The notes: generated from the sequence alone by a model not told the origin. 64,000 nt of DNA from Liquorilactobacillus oeni DSM 19972 (GCF_001436275.1 NZ_AZEH01000020.1:62001-126000), one strand, 5' to 3'. Shown: positions 53,671 through 62,616, counted from the first letter of the stretch. Translations and numbers: made by a program.

Positions 53671-56403
53671 TTATAGTTTTTTCCTTTTAAGAAGCGTATT
53701 ATACAACCTGCTTTTCAGAAATTTAATCAATTCTGTCACAACTAAAACAATGAGTCCCACACCGGCTGGCAAAAACCACCCATAGACGAAGCCAATCGTA
53801 CCTGTATGAAAGATTTTTTGCATAGACGGCAAATAAATAATACCGACCTGCAAAATGAGGAGCAGTGCAATAATATAAAAAGCCATCCTATTTTTAAAGA
53901 AGTATCGCGAAAACACAGGGTGATTATTACGAATATTAAAGAGATAAAAGACCTTCCCAAAGATAATAATATTCAGTGTCATTGTACTTCCAAGCACCGG
54001 TGACACTCCTTGTCTTGTCACTAATTCATATGCAAGCATTCCCAGACTTGAGATAAGTACAGAAACATACGCAATCTCAAAGACATCTGCCTTAGTCAGA
54101 ATTCCTCTTTTAATATTACGCGGACCTCTTGCCATAATGCCGGCCTCTACTGGTTCAAAAATAAACGCAAACTGTATCGTGAGTGCAGATACCATGTTGA
54201 TCCATAACAACTGCGTTGGATATAAAGGCATTTCCTGATTCAAAAGAATACTGAAAACAACTATCAATCCTTCAGCAAAGCTAGTTGGTAAAAGGAACCT
54301 GATTGTTTTTTGAATGTTATCAAAAACGTGCCTTCCTTCCTTAACAGCGGATAAAATCGTAGTAAAATTATCATCTGCTAAAACCATATCGGCCGCCCCC
54401 TTAGCAACATCCGTACCCTTAATTCCCATAGCTACTCCAATATCTGCTTGTTTCAATGCGGAAGCATCATTAACTCCATCACCCGTCATTGAAACGACAT
54501 GACCTTTTTTCTGCTGGGCCCTTACAATTCTAAGTTTATCACTTGGAGTTGTCCTAGCAAAAACAGCATAACGATCGATCCTTTCAGCAAGTTCTTTTTC
54601 CGACATTTTTTCAAGTTCTGGTCCTGTAATTGCATTGAGGTTTCCACCCATTTCAAGTTTCTCAGCTATTGCTAAAGCAGTGTCAGGATCATCACCAGTG
54701 ATCATTTTTACCTTAATTCCAGCATAGCGTAATTGCTTGATTGCATCCTTAACTTCACTACGAGGTGGATCAATAATTCCAACCAGACCGATAAAGTTAA
54801 AATTATATCCTATTTCTTGGGGGTTAATCTGTGCAGTACCTGCAGAAACTTTTTGGTATCCTAATGCAACAACCCTTTTGCCCTGTTTCGTTAATTTTTT
54901 TATTTTACTATTCCAAAAATTTTTATCTGGCCGCCCGCCTTTTTCTTCCATCAACGATAATAAGGTCTGGGGTGCACCTTTAACCAAAAGTAGCTTTTTC
55001 CCATTTTGCAACACCAAACGTGCTGAATAACGAAAAGCTGAATCAAATGGCAAGGAATCAACCTCTGTGGGCCCGGGTTCTTTGCCCGCAAGCTTATGAT
55101 ACAATCCCGTCAAAGCCCCATCGGTCGGTTCTCCAGTTAAAACCCAGTTACCATTTTCTTTATGAAAAGAAGCATCCGACGTTTGTCCAGCAATTTCTAC
55201 CAACCATTTTAAAGAAGAAATGTTTTCCCAAGAATTCACTTTTTTTTGCTGGTTAGAAATTCCCCCTGGTGTATCATAACCAACCCCAGAGATCTCATAC
55301 TCATCATCGCTTGTAACAACATCAGTAACCGCCATTTCATTTTTAGTCAACGTACCTGTCTTATCAGTATTGACAATATCAACTGCTCCCAACGTTTCCA
55401 CCGCTGGCAATGTTTTTACGATGGCATTTTTTTGCGTCAGTTTCCTGGTTCCCATGGCAAGCACAACGGAAACACTTGCCGGCATTCCTTCAGGCATAGA
55501 ACCCACTATTAATGTAATAATTGAAATCAAAAGAACAGGCAGACTGTAAACTTCTAAGTAAAATCCTATTAAAAATAAGATTCCCGCCAAAAAAACGATT
55601 GATAATGATAAAGCAATTCCTAGCCTGCCTAAATTTTTCATTAAAGGAGTCGGTCTGCTCTTAACACTGAGCACGTCTTGTTGAATCTGGCCAATCTGTG
55701 TGTTCATCCCCGTTGCAACTGCTATTCCGAAACCGCTGCCACTTGTAACTGCAGTGGATGCAAAAGCCATGTTGGTTCTTTCAGCCAAAGGAACTTCAAT
55801 TTTTTCTAATGCAGTTTCACTCTTCACCAAAGGTTCTGTTTCTCCGGTTAAAACGGCCTCTTGAATCTTAAGGTTGTCTGCAGTTATTAGTCTTAGATCA
55901 GCAGGAACAGAATCACCAGCTTCTAAACTTACAAGGTCTCCAGGTACAATTTTCTTAGCAGCCAGTAAAGTTCTTCTTCCCTTGCGAACAACATAACTTT
56001 TCAAAACCAGCAGATCCTTAATCTTATCAAGAGCATTATCAGCAGAAATCTCTTGAAAAAAACCAATGAAGGCATTCGCAATAATTACCGCACTGATTAC
56101 TATAGAATCTGGGTAATGGTTCAATACAAAGGTTATGATAGCCGTAGCAGTCAAAATGTAAATAATACTGTTGTTAAACTGTTTGAAAAAAAGAACCCAG
56201 TTAGAGCGTTTTTTTTGCACCAGCTCGTTAGTTCCATAATTTTTTAACCTATTTTGTGCTTCTTCAGCAGTAAGGCCATTGTTTAGGTCAGTCTTGAATT
56301 CTTTTTCCAGTTCCTCATTGGTCTTACTCCAAAAATACTGGTAGGTGGAATTGTCACCCTTTTTTGTTTTTTCATGCTGCTTTGGGGGGATTTTATCTTT
56401 CAT
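53671..56403 (-). CDS. P-type cation ATPase, CtpF-like
   Basis: 910 residues. Asp347 in DKTGTLT is phosphorylated; TGET and [11 protein letters not shown] complete the cytoplasmic motifs. M4 is MPEGMPASVSV, but M6 reads NMVSALTIQFAFIFEP, where Ca2+ pumps have NxxTD: Asn is kept and Asp is lost. This pattern is like the mycobacterial CtpF group, whose ion is debated (Ca2+ has been proposed). Start ATG at 56403 follows GGAAGGAC. It differs clearly from the Ca2+-type ATPase at 42.6 kb. Divergent from the ugp operon. Confidence 0.85.
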   Translation of the reverse strand: MKDKIPPKQHEKTKKGDNSTYQYFWSKTNEELEKEFKTDLNNGLTAEEAQNRLKNYGTNELVQKKRSNWVLFFKQFNNSIIYILTATAIITFVLNHYPDSIVISAVIIANAFIGFFQEISADNALDKIKDLLVLKSYVVRKGRRTLLAAKKIVPGDLVSLEAGDSVPADLRLITADNLKIQEAVLTGETEPLVKSETALEKIEVPLAERTNMAFASTAVTSGSGFGIAVATGMNTQIGQIQQDVLSVKSRPTPLMKNLGRLGIALSLSIVFLAGILFLIGFYLEVYSLPVLLISIITLIVGSMPEGMPASVSVVLAMGTRKLTQKNAIVKTLPAVETLGAVDIVNTDKTGTLTKNEMAVTDVVTSDDEYEISGVGYDTPGGISNQQKKVNSWENISSLKWLVEIAGQTSDASFHKENGNWVLTGEPTDGALTGLYHKLAGKEPGPTEVDSLPFDSAFRYSARLVLQNGKKLLLVKGAPQTLLSLMEEKGGRPDKNFWNSKIKKLTKQGKRVVALGYQKVSAGTAQINPQEIGYNFNFIGLVGIIDPPRSEVKDAIKQLRYAGIKVKMITGDDPDTALAIAEKLEMGGNLNAITGPELEKMSEKELAERIDRYAVFARTTPSDKLRIVRAQQKKGHVVSMTGDGVNDASALKQADIGVAMGIKGTDVAKGAADMVLADDNFTTILSAVKEGRHVFDNIQKTIRFLLPTSFAEGLIVVFSILLNQEMPLYPTQLLWINMVSALTIQFAFIFEPVEAGIMARGPRNIKRGILTKADVFEIAYVSVLISSLGMLAYELVTRQGVSPVLGSTMTLNIIIFGKVFYLFNIRNNHPVFSRYFFKNRMAFYIIALLLILQVGIIYLPSMQKIFHTGTIGFVYGWFLPAGVGLIVLVVTELIKFLKSRLYNTLLKRKKL

Positions 56404-56727
56404 TAATATATCTGTCCTTCCAAATTAGGCTGATTTTAATAAGTTAAAAAAATTCAACTAGCTGTACATTCTTGTACTATATTATAGCGTATCTCTATGC
56501 AACTTGGTAATTTCAAGCAATATCAGGAAACTTTCACACGGTTTTGACAAGTTTAAAACCGTCTTAAAGAGAAAAGAAACTGGATCAAAAATTTTATACA
56601 GCCGTAATCCTTTTGAAAAACTGAAATCATTAACAAAATTTACCCAACCCTTACATACTGTATACATTGGCGTTACACTCGACAATTATACTTGAGGTGC
56701 ATCAAACAAAATATAGGGAGTGAGCAG
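56404..56727 (+). promoter_or_regulatory. Divergent regulatory region with PhoP-box-like hexamer array and ugp promoter
   Basis: Direct hexamers on the plus strand at near-helical spacing: TTAACA 56630, TACCCA 56641, TTACAT 56651, TATACA 56661, TTACAC 56673. This resembles the B. subtilis PhoP box (TTAACA-like repeats every 10-11 bp). A -10 TATACT lies at 56687-56692, with no good -35, as expected of an activator-dependent promoter. A fragment like a repeat hairpin (aaactggatcaaaaat) lies near 56577. Confidence 0.45.
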
Positions 56728-57846
56728 ATGGGTATTGAACTAAGTAATATTTCAAAGAGTTACGATAATCAAAACTGGACATTAAAAGATGTCAGTGTAC
56801 AGATTAGGTCAGGTGAGTTCTTCACAATTGTGGGCCCTTCAGGCTGCGGTAAAAGCACCCTTCTTAGAATGATTGCAGGTTTGATTTCAATCTCTAATGG
56901 AACACTGAAAATAGATGGCCGTGATGTTACTAATCTTCAGCCGCAAGAGCGTGCATTAACTATGGTGTTTCAAAATTATGCGCTTTTTCCTTTTCTGGAT
57001 GTGAAAGCAAATGTATCTTTTGGATTAAAAGCGCGAAAAATGCAATCGGCCCAAATTAACGAACGGGTCGCAAATGCGCTTGAACTTGTGGGCTTAAGTG
57101 AATTAAAAGACCGCAAGCCGCGTGAATTATCTGGCGGACAACGCCAACGTGTTGCTTTAGCACGTGCCATTGCCAGTGACACTAAAGTTTGCCTAATGGA
57201 TGAACCTCTTTCAAATCTCGATGCACAGCTGCGCAGTAAAATGCGTTCAGAAATCCGTGAATTACAACAAAAACTCGGTATTACTTTGATTTACGTTACA
57301 CATGATCAAGTTGAGGCTATGACAATGGCTGATAGAATTATGGTATTGCACGCACACACAGTACAGCAGATCGGAACACCTTCAGAAATCTACCAGCACC
57401 CTGCAAATGCTTTTGTAGCCCAATTTTTTGGTACACCGCGAATGAACCTTTTAAGCGTTCACTATGCCTCTAAAAATCAACGTCATTTAAAGTTCGATTC
57501 CTACATTGATTATTTGCTGCCAAGGGATATTGAAGATGGTGATTATTTTGTTGGAATCAGGCCGGGGGAACTAGAAATTCATACAGCAGACAAAGCTAAT
57601 GCTGTTATTAAAAACATCGAGTATTTGGGAACACAATCAATCATTCATGCTGTTTTAGATAATGATATGGAAATAAGGATTACAACTTCAAAAAATAATA
57701 CCTTCTGCCTTAACGATCATGTTCAAATTCGTGCCACTAACACCTACTTTGTTTTTGACAGTACTGGAAAGGCGATCTTTTTCAATAAGGGGGACGTCCA
57801 AAATGGATACACAGATCACAAACAAGAACCCGCAAATGCGCTATAA
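56728..57846 (+). CDS. ugpC: ABC transporter ATP-binding protein of the ugp operon
   Basis: 372 residues, UgpC/MalK/MsmK type. Walker A GPSGCGKS, Q-loop VFQNYALFP, signature LSGGQRQR, Walker B VCLMDEPLSNLD and H-loop VTHD; the C-terminal third has the OB-fold regulatory domain (FVGIRPGELEI). Energises uptake of glycerol-3-phosphate or glycerophosphodiesters. ATG at 56728 follows AGGGAG; an in-frame ATG at 56692 has none and overlaps the -10. First gene of the operon; its 3' end overlaps ugpA. Confidence 0.9.
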   Translation: MGIELSNISKSYDNQNWTLKDVSVQIRSGEFFTIVGPSGCGKSTLLRMIAGLISISNGTLKIDGRDVTNLQPQERALTMVFQNYALFPFLDVKANVSFGLKARKMQSAQINERVANALELVGLSELKDRKPRELSGGQRQRVALARAIASDTKVCLMDEPLSNLDAQLRSKMRSEIRELQQKLGITLIYVTHDQVEAMTMADRIMVLHAHTVQQIGTPSEIYQHPANAFVAQFFGTPRMNLLSVHYASKNQRHLKFDSYIDYLLPRDIEDGDYFVGIRPGELEIHTADKANAVIKNIEYLGTQSIIHAVLDNDMEIRITTSKNNTFCLNDHVQIRATNTYFVFDSTGKAIFFNKGDVQNGYTDHKQEPANAL

Positions 57847-58771
57847 ACAAAGAAAAGAAGAAAAACCGCTTATGGCTACTGGGCTTAGCTACAATAAAAG
57901 CAAAGCGCTCCGAGATCGTCTTTATGCTCTTATATTTCTTGGCCCCTCTCTTCTTGTTCTGATTGTTTTTGTCTTTTTCCCAATGTTTCGTACTTTATAC
58001 CTCAGCTTCTTTTTAACCAATAATTTAGGCAAGCCGACTGTTTTTATCGGCTTTGCAAATTATATCAGTCTATTAAGTTCATCGGCATATCTGCATAGTT
58101 TGCAGGCTACCTTTATTTATGTGATTGCAGTGTCTTGCCTAACCCTTACCTTAGGGCTTTTACTTGCACAAACTGCTTCACAAAAAGTACGCGGAATCAG
58201 TTTTTTCAGAACCATCTTTTCTGGAACCATGGGAGTTTCAGTTTCAGTTGCTGCTATTTTTTGGCTTTTCATATTCAACCCTTCTGTGGGGATGCTGGAT
58301 CAGCTTGCAAATTTGCTGCATCTTCCTGCGATAAATTGGCTGACCCAGCCGGGATGGGCAATGACAGCGGTAGTGATCTCTACGGTCTGGATGAATCTCG
58401 GCTTTACATTTTTAATCTTCTTTGGTGCAATTCAATCTGTTCCCTCTACCTTATATGAAGCTGCGCAAATCGAAGGTGTCTCTAAAATCTATCAATTTTT
58501 CCATATCACTCTTCCAATGATTTCACCAACACTCTTTTTTGTTTCAATAATCACACTGATAGAGTCATTTAAAAGTTTCGGTCTGATTGACTTGATGACA
58601 GCGGGCGGACCGGATAACGCTACGAACCTGCTTGTTTACCGTATTTACCAAGATGCTTTTTTGAGTGGTAATTATGGGCTTGCAAGTACTGAGTCAGTTA
58701 TCCTTGCATTGATCATTGCCTTTTTTACTTTCATTCAGTTTAAAGTTTTGGAAAAGAGAGTGAACTACTAA
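57803..58771 (+). CDS. ugpA: Glycerol-3-phosphate-type ABC permease, MalF/UgpA subunit
   Basis: 322 residues. Six TM helices after a hydrophilic N-terminus of about 35 residues; the EAA loop EAAQIEGVSKIYQF contacts the ATPase. ATG at 57803 follows AAGGGGG and lies within the end of ugpC (44-bp overlap); a later Met (MATGLSYN, near 57872) is a possible alternative. It pairs with UgpE to form the transmembrane channel. Confidence 0.88.
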   Translation: MDTQITNKNPQMRYKQRKEEKPLMATGLSYNKSKALRDRLYALIFLGPSLLVLIVFVFFPMFRTLYLSFFLTNNLGKPTVFIGFANYISLLSSSAYLHSLQATFIYVIAVSCLTLTLGLLLAQTASQKVRGISFFRTIFSGTMGVSVSVAAIFWLFIFNPSVGMLDQLANLLHLPAINWLTQPGWAMTAVVISTVWMNLGFTFLIFFGAIQSVPSTLYEAAQIEGVSKIYQFFHITLPMISPTLFFVSIITLIESFKSFGLIDLMTAGGPDNATNLLVYRIYQDAFLSGNYGLASTESVILALIIAFFTFIQFKVLEKRVNY

Positions 58772-59601
58772 TGAACAAAAACATTACTCCTCCTATCACA
58801 CAGCGAATAGGACAGATCTTTTTATTATTACTATTGGCTTTTTTTATTTTAATTCCTTTTTTACTCGGATTTTGGACTAGCCTTTTGCCTACTGCTGATA
58901 TCTCCAAAGGTGCTCTTTGGAGCAGTCATATTTCCCTAAGCAATTACTATACTGCAATAACGCAGACACCGATTATCCGTTATCTTTTTAATAGTTTAGT
59001 CATTTCGTTTTTCACTATGGCAGTTCAACTGCTATTTTGTTCGATGAGCGCATATGCTTTTGTTTTTATTGAATTCAAAGGCAGAGATACTCTTTTTTAC
59101 ATTTTTCTGGCAACTATGATGCTTCCATTTGAAGCTGAGGTAATCCCCAACTTTGTTACAGTCCGCAATATGGGGTTATTGAACCATTATGCCGTTATGA
59201 TCATCCCTTTCCTTACTTCAGCATTTGGAACCTTCATGCTGCGTCAAGCGTTTATGCAGATTCCCAAAGAGCTGCGGGAAGCTTCAGAAATAGAAGGACT
59301 GTCACATTGGCGCTTTTATGCAAAAGTCGTGTTGCCATATTCTCGTATCAGCCTTTTTACCCTGGCTGCTTATAGCTTTTTGGCAAGCTGGAACCAGTAT
59401 CTTTGGCCAATGCTCACAACCTTCAGTGACAGTTTCAGACCTGTCCAAGATGGATTGCGTCAGTTACAGTCGCAAGAAACATTCAATAATTGGGGTATGA
59501 TCCAGGCAAGCGCAGCTATAGTGGTTATTCCTACCTTGATCGTCCTTTTTATTGGACAGCATTACTTTAAGTCTGGATTGAACGAAGGTGCTGTTAAATA
59601 A
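58771..59601 (+). CDS. ugpE: Glycerol-3-phosphate-type ABC permease, MalG/UgpE subunit
   Basis: 276 residues, six TM helices, EAA loop EASEIEGLSHWRFY and typical C-terminus FIGQHYFKSGLNEGAVK. Start overlaps the ugpA stop (TAATG), and the stop overlaps the ugpB start region, indicating translational coupling. Completes the membrane domain of the Ugp importer. Confidence 0.92.
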   Translation: MNKNITPPITQRIGQIFLLLLLAFFILIPFLLGFWTSLLPTADISKGALWSSHISLSNYYTAITQTPIIRYLFNSLVISFFTMAVQLLFCSMSAYAFVFIEFKGRDTLFYIFLATMMLPFEAEVIPNFVTVRNMGLLNHYAVMIIPFLTSAFGTFMLRQAFMQIPKELREASEIEGLSHWRFYAKVVLPYSRISLFTLAAYSFLASWNQYLWPMLTTFSDSFRPVQDGLRQLQSQETFNNWGMIQASAAIVVIPTLIVLFIGQHYFKSGLNEGAVK

Positions 59602-60947
59602 TGAAAAAAATCAATTCTTATAATTCTCGCCCTCTCTTATTTCTTTTTCTGATCTGTATTGTTCTTTTGACAACATTAACTGGATGTTCTTCTGCAAAAG
59701 CTGATAGTAAAATTCAAATCACTTTTTGGCATGAAATGACAGGCCCTGCGCAGGTCCAACTAGAAAAATTTGTAAACGAGTTTAATAAGTCGCAAAATAA
59801 ATACACAGTTGTTCCCCAGTTTGAAGGAAATTATAATGAAGCTGTCCAAAAAATATTAAACACACATGGGACAAGTGCTTCGCCTGCTGTTTTCCAGTCA
59901 ATGGACATCTCAACCAGCCAGATTTACAATAGTGGCTATACAACGCCTGTGCAGAAATTCATCAATGCGGATAATTACAATGTCAACAAGATTTCTGCGG
60001 TTGCACGTGCTTTTTATTCTAAAAATGGGCAGCAGTTGTCAATGCCTTTTAATACTTCACAGCCGGTTCTTTACTATAATGCCAGTTTACTGAAAAAATA
60101 TGATATTACTCCGCCCCCAGTTGATCCGAGTTACAGTGATATTTCGCGTGTGGCTCAACAGCTTTATGCACGTTCAGATAAAAAGGTTAAGGGACTTAGT
60201 GTTGAAATTTATGGTTGGCTTTTTGAACAATTTCTAGCCAACTCTGGTGAATCACTTGCTAACAATGATGACGGGCATTCAGGAACACCTACAGCTGTTA
60301 ACTTCTCAGGTACAACTGCAATGACCACTATGAAGTGGATTCAAGAAAACATAAAAAGCGGAGCATTTATGAATTATGGCTCAGGATCAAATGCCCCCAC
60401 AAATGAAATGGCTGGTTTTCTTTCTGGAAAACTAGGAATGTTTTTACAATCATCTGCTGATATTAGCCAATTAACAGCAGGAACAGAGGATAAACTTGGA
60501 ATTACCTATTATCCTCATCCCGATGGTCAAAAATCCAATGGCGTTTCAATTGGTGGTGCCTCTCTTTGGATCTCAAACGATAAGTCCCGCAAAGTCCAGC
60601 GTGGTTCTTGGGAATTTATCAAGTATTTGATGAGATCCCAAAATCAGGCGGCTTGGCAAGCAGCAACAGGATATTTAGCCCTTAACAAAGATTCTCAAAA
60701 AGAAGCTGTTTTACAGAAACTTTATCAAAAGAACCCTGCTGCGAGGATTCCAAGTCAACAATTAGCACGTACGGTACCCAATAATACAAACTCCGGTATT
60801 TTTATGCAGGGTCTTATTCAGGAAAGAACACTTACTCAAACTGCAATGGAACAGATCTACGATGGAAAGAACATAAAATCTTCTCTGCAAGATGCTGAAA
60901 AGCAAATGAACAGTTACGTTAAAAGTTTAAATCAAGCAAATAAATAA
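59601..60947 (+). CDS. ugpB: Extracellular substrate-binding lipoprotein of the ugp system
   Basis: 448 residues. Lipoprotein signal with lipobox LTGC (Cys29) followed by SSAKADSK; the mature part is a type 1 binding protein of the UgpB/MalE cluster (ITFWHEMTGPAQVQLEKFV, GWLFEQFLANSGESL, GKLGMFLQSS). It captures glycerol-3-phosphate or its diesters such as glycerophosphocholine; the ligand is inferred from the adjacent phosphodiesterase. Starts at the end of ugpE. Confidence 0.9.
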   Translation: MKKINSYNSRPLLFLFLICIVLLTTLTGCSSAKADSKIQITFWHEMTGPAQVQLEKFVNEFNKSQNKYTVVPQFEGNYNEAVQKILNTHGTSASPAVFQSMDISTSQIYNSGYTTPVQKFINADNYNVNKISAVARAFYSKNGQQLSMPFNTSQPVLYYNASLLKKYDITPPPVDPSYSDISRVAQQLYARSDKKVKGLSVEIYGWLFEQFLANSGESLANNDDGHSGTPTAVNFSGTTAMTTMKWIQENIKSGAFMNYGSGSNAPTNEMAGFLSGKLGMFLQSSADISQLTAGTEDKLGITYYPHPDGQKSNGVSIGGASLWISNDKSRKVQRGSWEFIKYLMRSQNQAAWQAATGYLALNKDSQKEAVLQKLYQKNPAARIPSQQLARTVPNNTNSGIFMQGLIQERTLTQTAMEQIYDGKNIKSSLQDAEKQMNSYVKSLNQANK

Positions 60948-60964
60948 AAGTTAGGAAGTTTAAA

Positions 60965-61666
60965 ATGACAGCAAAAACTCTAATTTTCGGACACCGTGGA
61001 TATCCGGCAAAATTTCCTGAAAATTCATTAGAAGGTTTCAAGTATGCAAGCAATCATCATATCGATGGACTTGAATTTGACGTTCATCTAACAAAAGACA
61101 GCATTCCTGTGGTTATTCATGATGAAACAATAGACCGTACGACCGATGGCAAAGGAGAGATCAGAAACTACACTTTTGCACAGCTGCGTCAATTTCACCT
61201 CGAAAATAGTGAGACGATCCCTTCGCTGAAAGAACTTCTAGAAACGGTTGCTGATTCTTCTATTCAGCTCAATCTTGAACTTAAAACTGACCAAATAACA
61301 TACGAAAATATTGAAAAAATTGTATTAAACATGGTGCAACAATGCCAGTTGACACATCCTGTTATTTTTTCCTCATTTAACCTCGACACGTTAAAGAATT
61401 GTCAAAAAATAGATTCTGCTCAACAATACTGCTGGTTAACAATGCACAAAGTGCCAGAGGCAGAAGAATTTGTAAAAAAAGTAGGATTAGCAGGATTACA
61501 CTTGCACCATTATCAGCCTGATGAAATAGTCCAGCGTATTTGGACAATCAATGACTCTTTTAAGATTAGAAAACTGCTTAAACAAGGTGTCGCAGGTATA
61601 ATTACTGATAATTTTGAAAAGGCAGTAAAAATCCGTGAAAAAATGACAGCGAAAATAAACAGCTGA
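60965..61666 (+). CDS. ugpQ: Glycerophosphodiester phosphodiesterase
   Basis: 233 residues, cytoplasmic (no signal peptide). GDPD domain: HRGYPAKFPENSLEGF, the metal/active-site segment GLEFDVHLTKDSIPVVIHDETIDRT, and LELKTD. It splits imported glycerophosphodiesters to glycerol-3-phosphate and an alcohol. The absence of a secretion signal and the position 17 bp after ugpB show that hydrolysis occurs after uptake, as with E. coli UgpQ. Last gene of the operon, closed by a strong terminator. Confidence 0.93.
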   Translation: MTAKTLIFGHRGYPAKFPENSLEGFKYASNHHIDGLEFDVHLTKDSIPVVIHDETIDRTTDGKGEIRNYTFAQLRQFHLENSETIPSLKELLETVADSSIQLNLELKTDQITYENIEKIVLNMVQQCQLTHPVIFSSFNLDTLKNCQKIDSAQQYCWLTMHKVPEAEEFVKKVGLAGLHLHHYQPDEIVQRIWTINDSFKIRKLLKQGVAGIITDNFEKAVKIREKMTAKINS

Positions 61667-61705
61667 TTGTTGCTTGAGTAATTTCTGCCGACAAAAAATT
61701 TTATT

Positions 61706-61758
61706 AAAGTATCTTACAAAACTTAGCTTGAAGTCTTAGTTTTGAAGATACTTTTTGT
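61706..61758 (+). terminator. Terminator of the ugp operon
   Basis: AAAGTATCTT-a-CAAAACT (61706-61723) pairs with AGTTTTG-a-AGATACTTT (61738-61753), followed by TTTGTTTTT. Confidence 0.9.
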
Positions 61759-61850
61759 TTTTCACTTTGTTTCCTAGATAATTTATCTTTCATAACTGTT
61801 ATGCTACTATTACTTTCAAAATAATATTTCAAAGAAAGAGGCTGCTACAG

Positions 61851-62300
61851 TTGGCAAATAACAGACTAAGCGATTTGCTTCATATTCTTGTTTACGTTAA
61901 AACTCATGAAAATCAAAGATTAACGAGCAGCATGATAGCTGGCAGTGTGAATACTAATCCTAGCCTGACACGCCGCATGATGGCTCAGCTCAAAAAAGCA
62001 GGCCTGCTTGAGACTACACAAGGAACTGCTTTCCCTAAGTTAACAAGAGCCCCTGCCCATATTTCTCTTTTAGATGTTTACCACGCAACCGAACCTGAAA
62101 CTTTCCTGTTGAAAATAGATCGCAATACTTCTCAAAGATGTCCTATCGGCAATTCTATCCCGAGCGTCCTTAATAAATATTATTCACAGGTTCAAGAAGC
62201 CGCGGAAAAAGAAATGAGCAACATCACCGTCCAAGATATTGTAGAAGACCTCAAAATAAAATTAACGAATAAAAGAAGCTTAAAACCTGCTGATGATTAA
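61851..62300 (+). CDS. Rrf2-family transcriptional regulator
   Basis: 149 residues. N-terminal winged helix (LHILVYVKTHENQRLTSSMIAG, then NPSLTRRMMAQLKKAGLL as recognition helix and wing). IscR-type members carry three Cys for an iron-sulphur cluster; here only one Cys (QRCPIGN) is present, so this is a cluster-less form like YwnA. The start is TTG at 61851 with AAAGAGG upstream. It precedes the trpX operon; a palindrome that spans its own stop codon lies in the trpX promoter. Confidence 0.83.
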   Translation: MANNRLSDLLHILVYVKTHENQRLTSSMIAGSVNTNPSLTRRMMAQLKKAGLLETTQGTAFPKLTRAPAHISLLDVYHATEPETFLLKIDRNTSQRCPIGNSIPSVLNKYYSQVQEAAEKEMSNITVQDIVEDLKIKLTNKRSLKPADD

Positions 62301-62327
62301 AAAACATCTTGACTTTTTAATCATCAA
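62292..62327. promoter_or_regulatory. Perfect 13-bp inverted repeat over the trpX -35 box
   Basis: TGATGATTAAAAA (62292-62304) and TTTTTAATCATCA (62315-62327) are exact reverse complements separated by 10 bp. The -35 TTGACT begins in the spacer. It could be a repressor operator for trpX, or a terminator for the rrf2-type gene, whose stop it overlaps. Confidence 0.6.
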
Positions 62328-62338
62328 TTCATATAATT
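62310..62338 (+). promoter_or_regulatory. Promoter of the trpX operon
   Basis: TTGACT (62310-62315), 17-bp spacer, TATAAT (62333-62338): near-consensus sigma-A. Transcription should begin near 62345, giving a leader of about 270 nt. Confidence 0.85.
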
Positions 62339-62344
62339 ACTTTA

Positions 62345-62580
62345 AATTAAGTTGAAGGGACGGAACAGTATGGGAAAGTTTAATTTAGCCAACTTGAATA
62401 GTTCTTGGCAAAGCCGGCACTGCGGATTGTAATTCGTAATCACACGGATACAATCTGGCAAACAGTTTGTATCTGTGCCGACTAACTTTCACGTACAATT
62501 AGAAAGTCTGCATGGGTGTAATACAGCGGGCTTTCGGTTGCAAGGGCAAACCAGAGTTCGCTGGTTTGCCCTTTTTATTT
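62345..62580 (+). ncRNA. Structured 5' leader (candidate riboswitch or attenuator) of trpX, class not identified
   Basis: Helices seen: AAGTT 62376-62380 / AACTT 62391-62395; GCCGGCAC 62413-62420 / GTGCCGAC 62475-62482 (one mismatch) closing a three-way junction with arms GATTGT 62425-62430 / GTAATC 62436-62441 and GGATACAA 62446-62453 / TTGTATCT 62467-62474; and GAAAGTCTGC 62502-62511 / GCGGGCTTTC 62526-62535. An alternative pairing ACTTTC 62485-62490 / GAAAGT 62502-62507 excludes the last helix. It ends in an intrinsic terminator. The sequence gggtgtaatacagcggg only loosely recalls a T-box (no UGGN). Confidence 0.7.
62542..62576 (+). terminator. Leader terminator (attenuator) before trpX
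   Basis: AAGGGCAAACCAG (62542-62554) / CTGGTTTGCCCTT (62561-62573) with a 6-nt loop and TTTTT. Placed 45 bp before the trpX start codon, so read-through must be regulated or partial. Confidence 0.9.
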
Positions 62581-62616
62581 GCCCTCATTCATTAAATAAA
62601 ATTCGGGGGAATTATC

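Noticed and set aside
62512-62535. T-box antiterminator motif in the trpX leader
   Set aside because: gggtgtaatacagcggg shares GGGTG and GCGGG with T-boxes, but the UGGN bulge that binds the tRNA end is missing and no specifier loop was found; kept only as an alternative.
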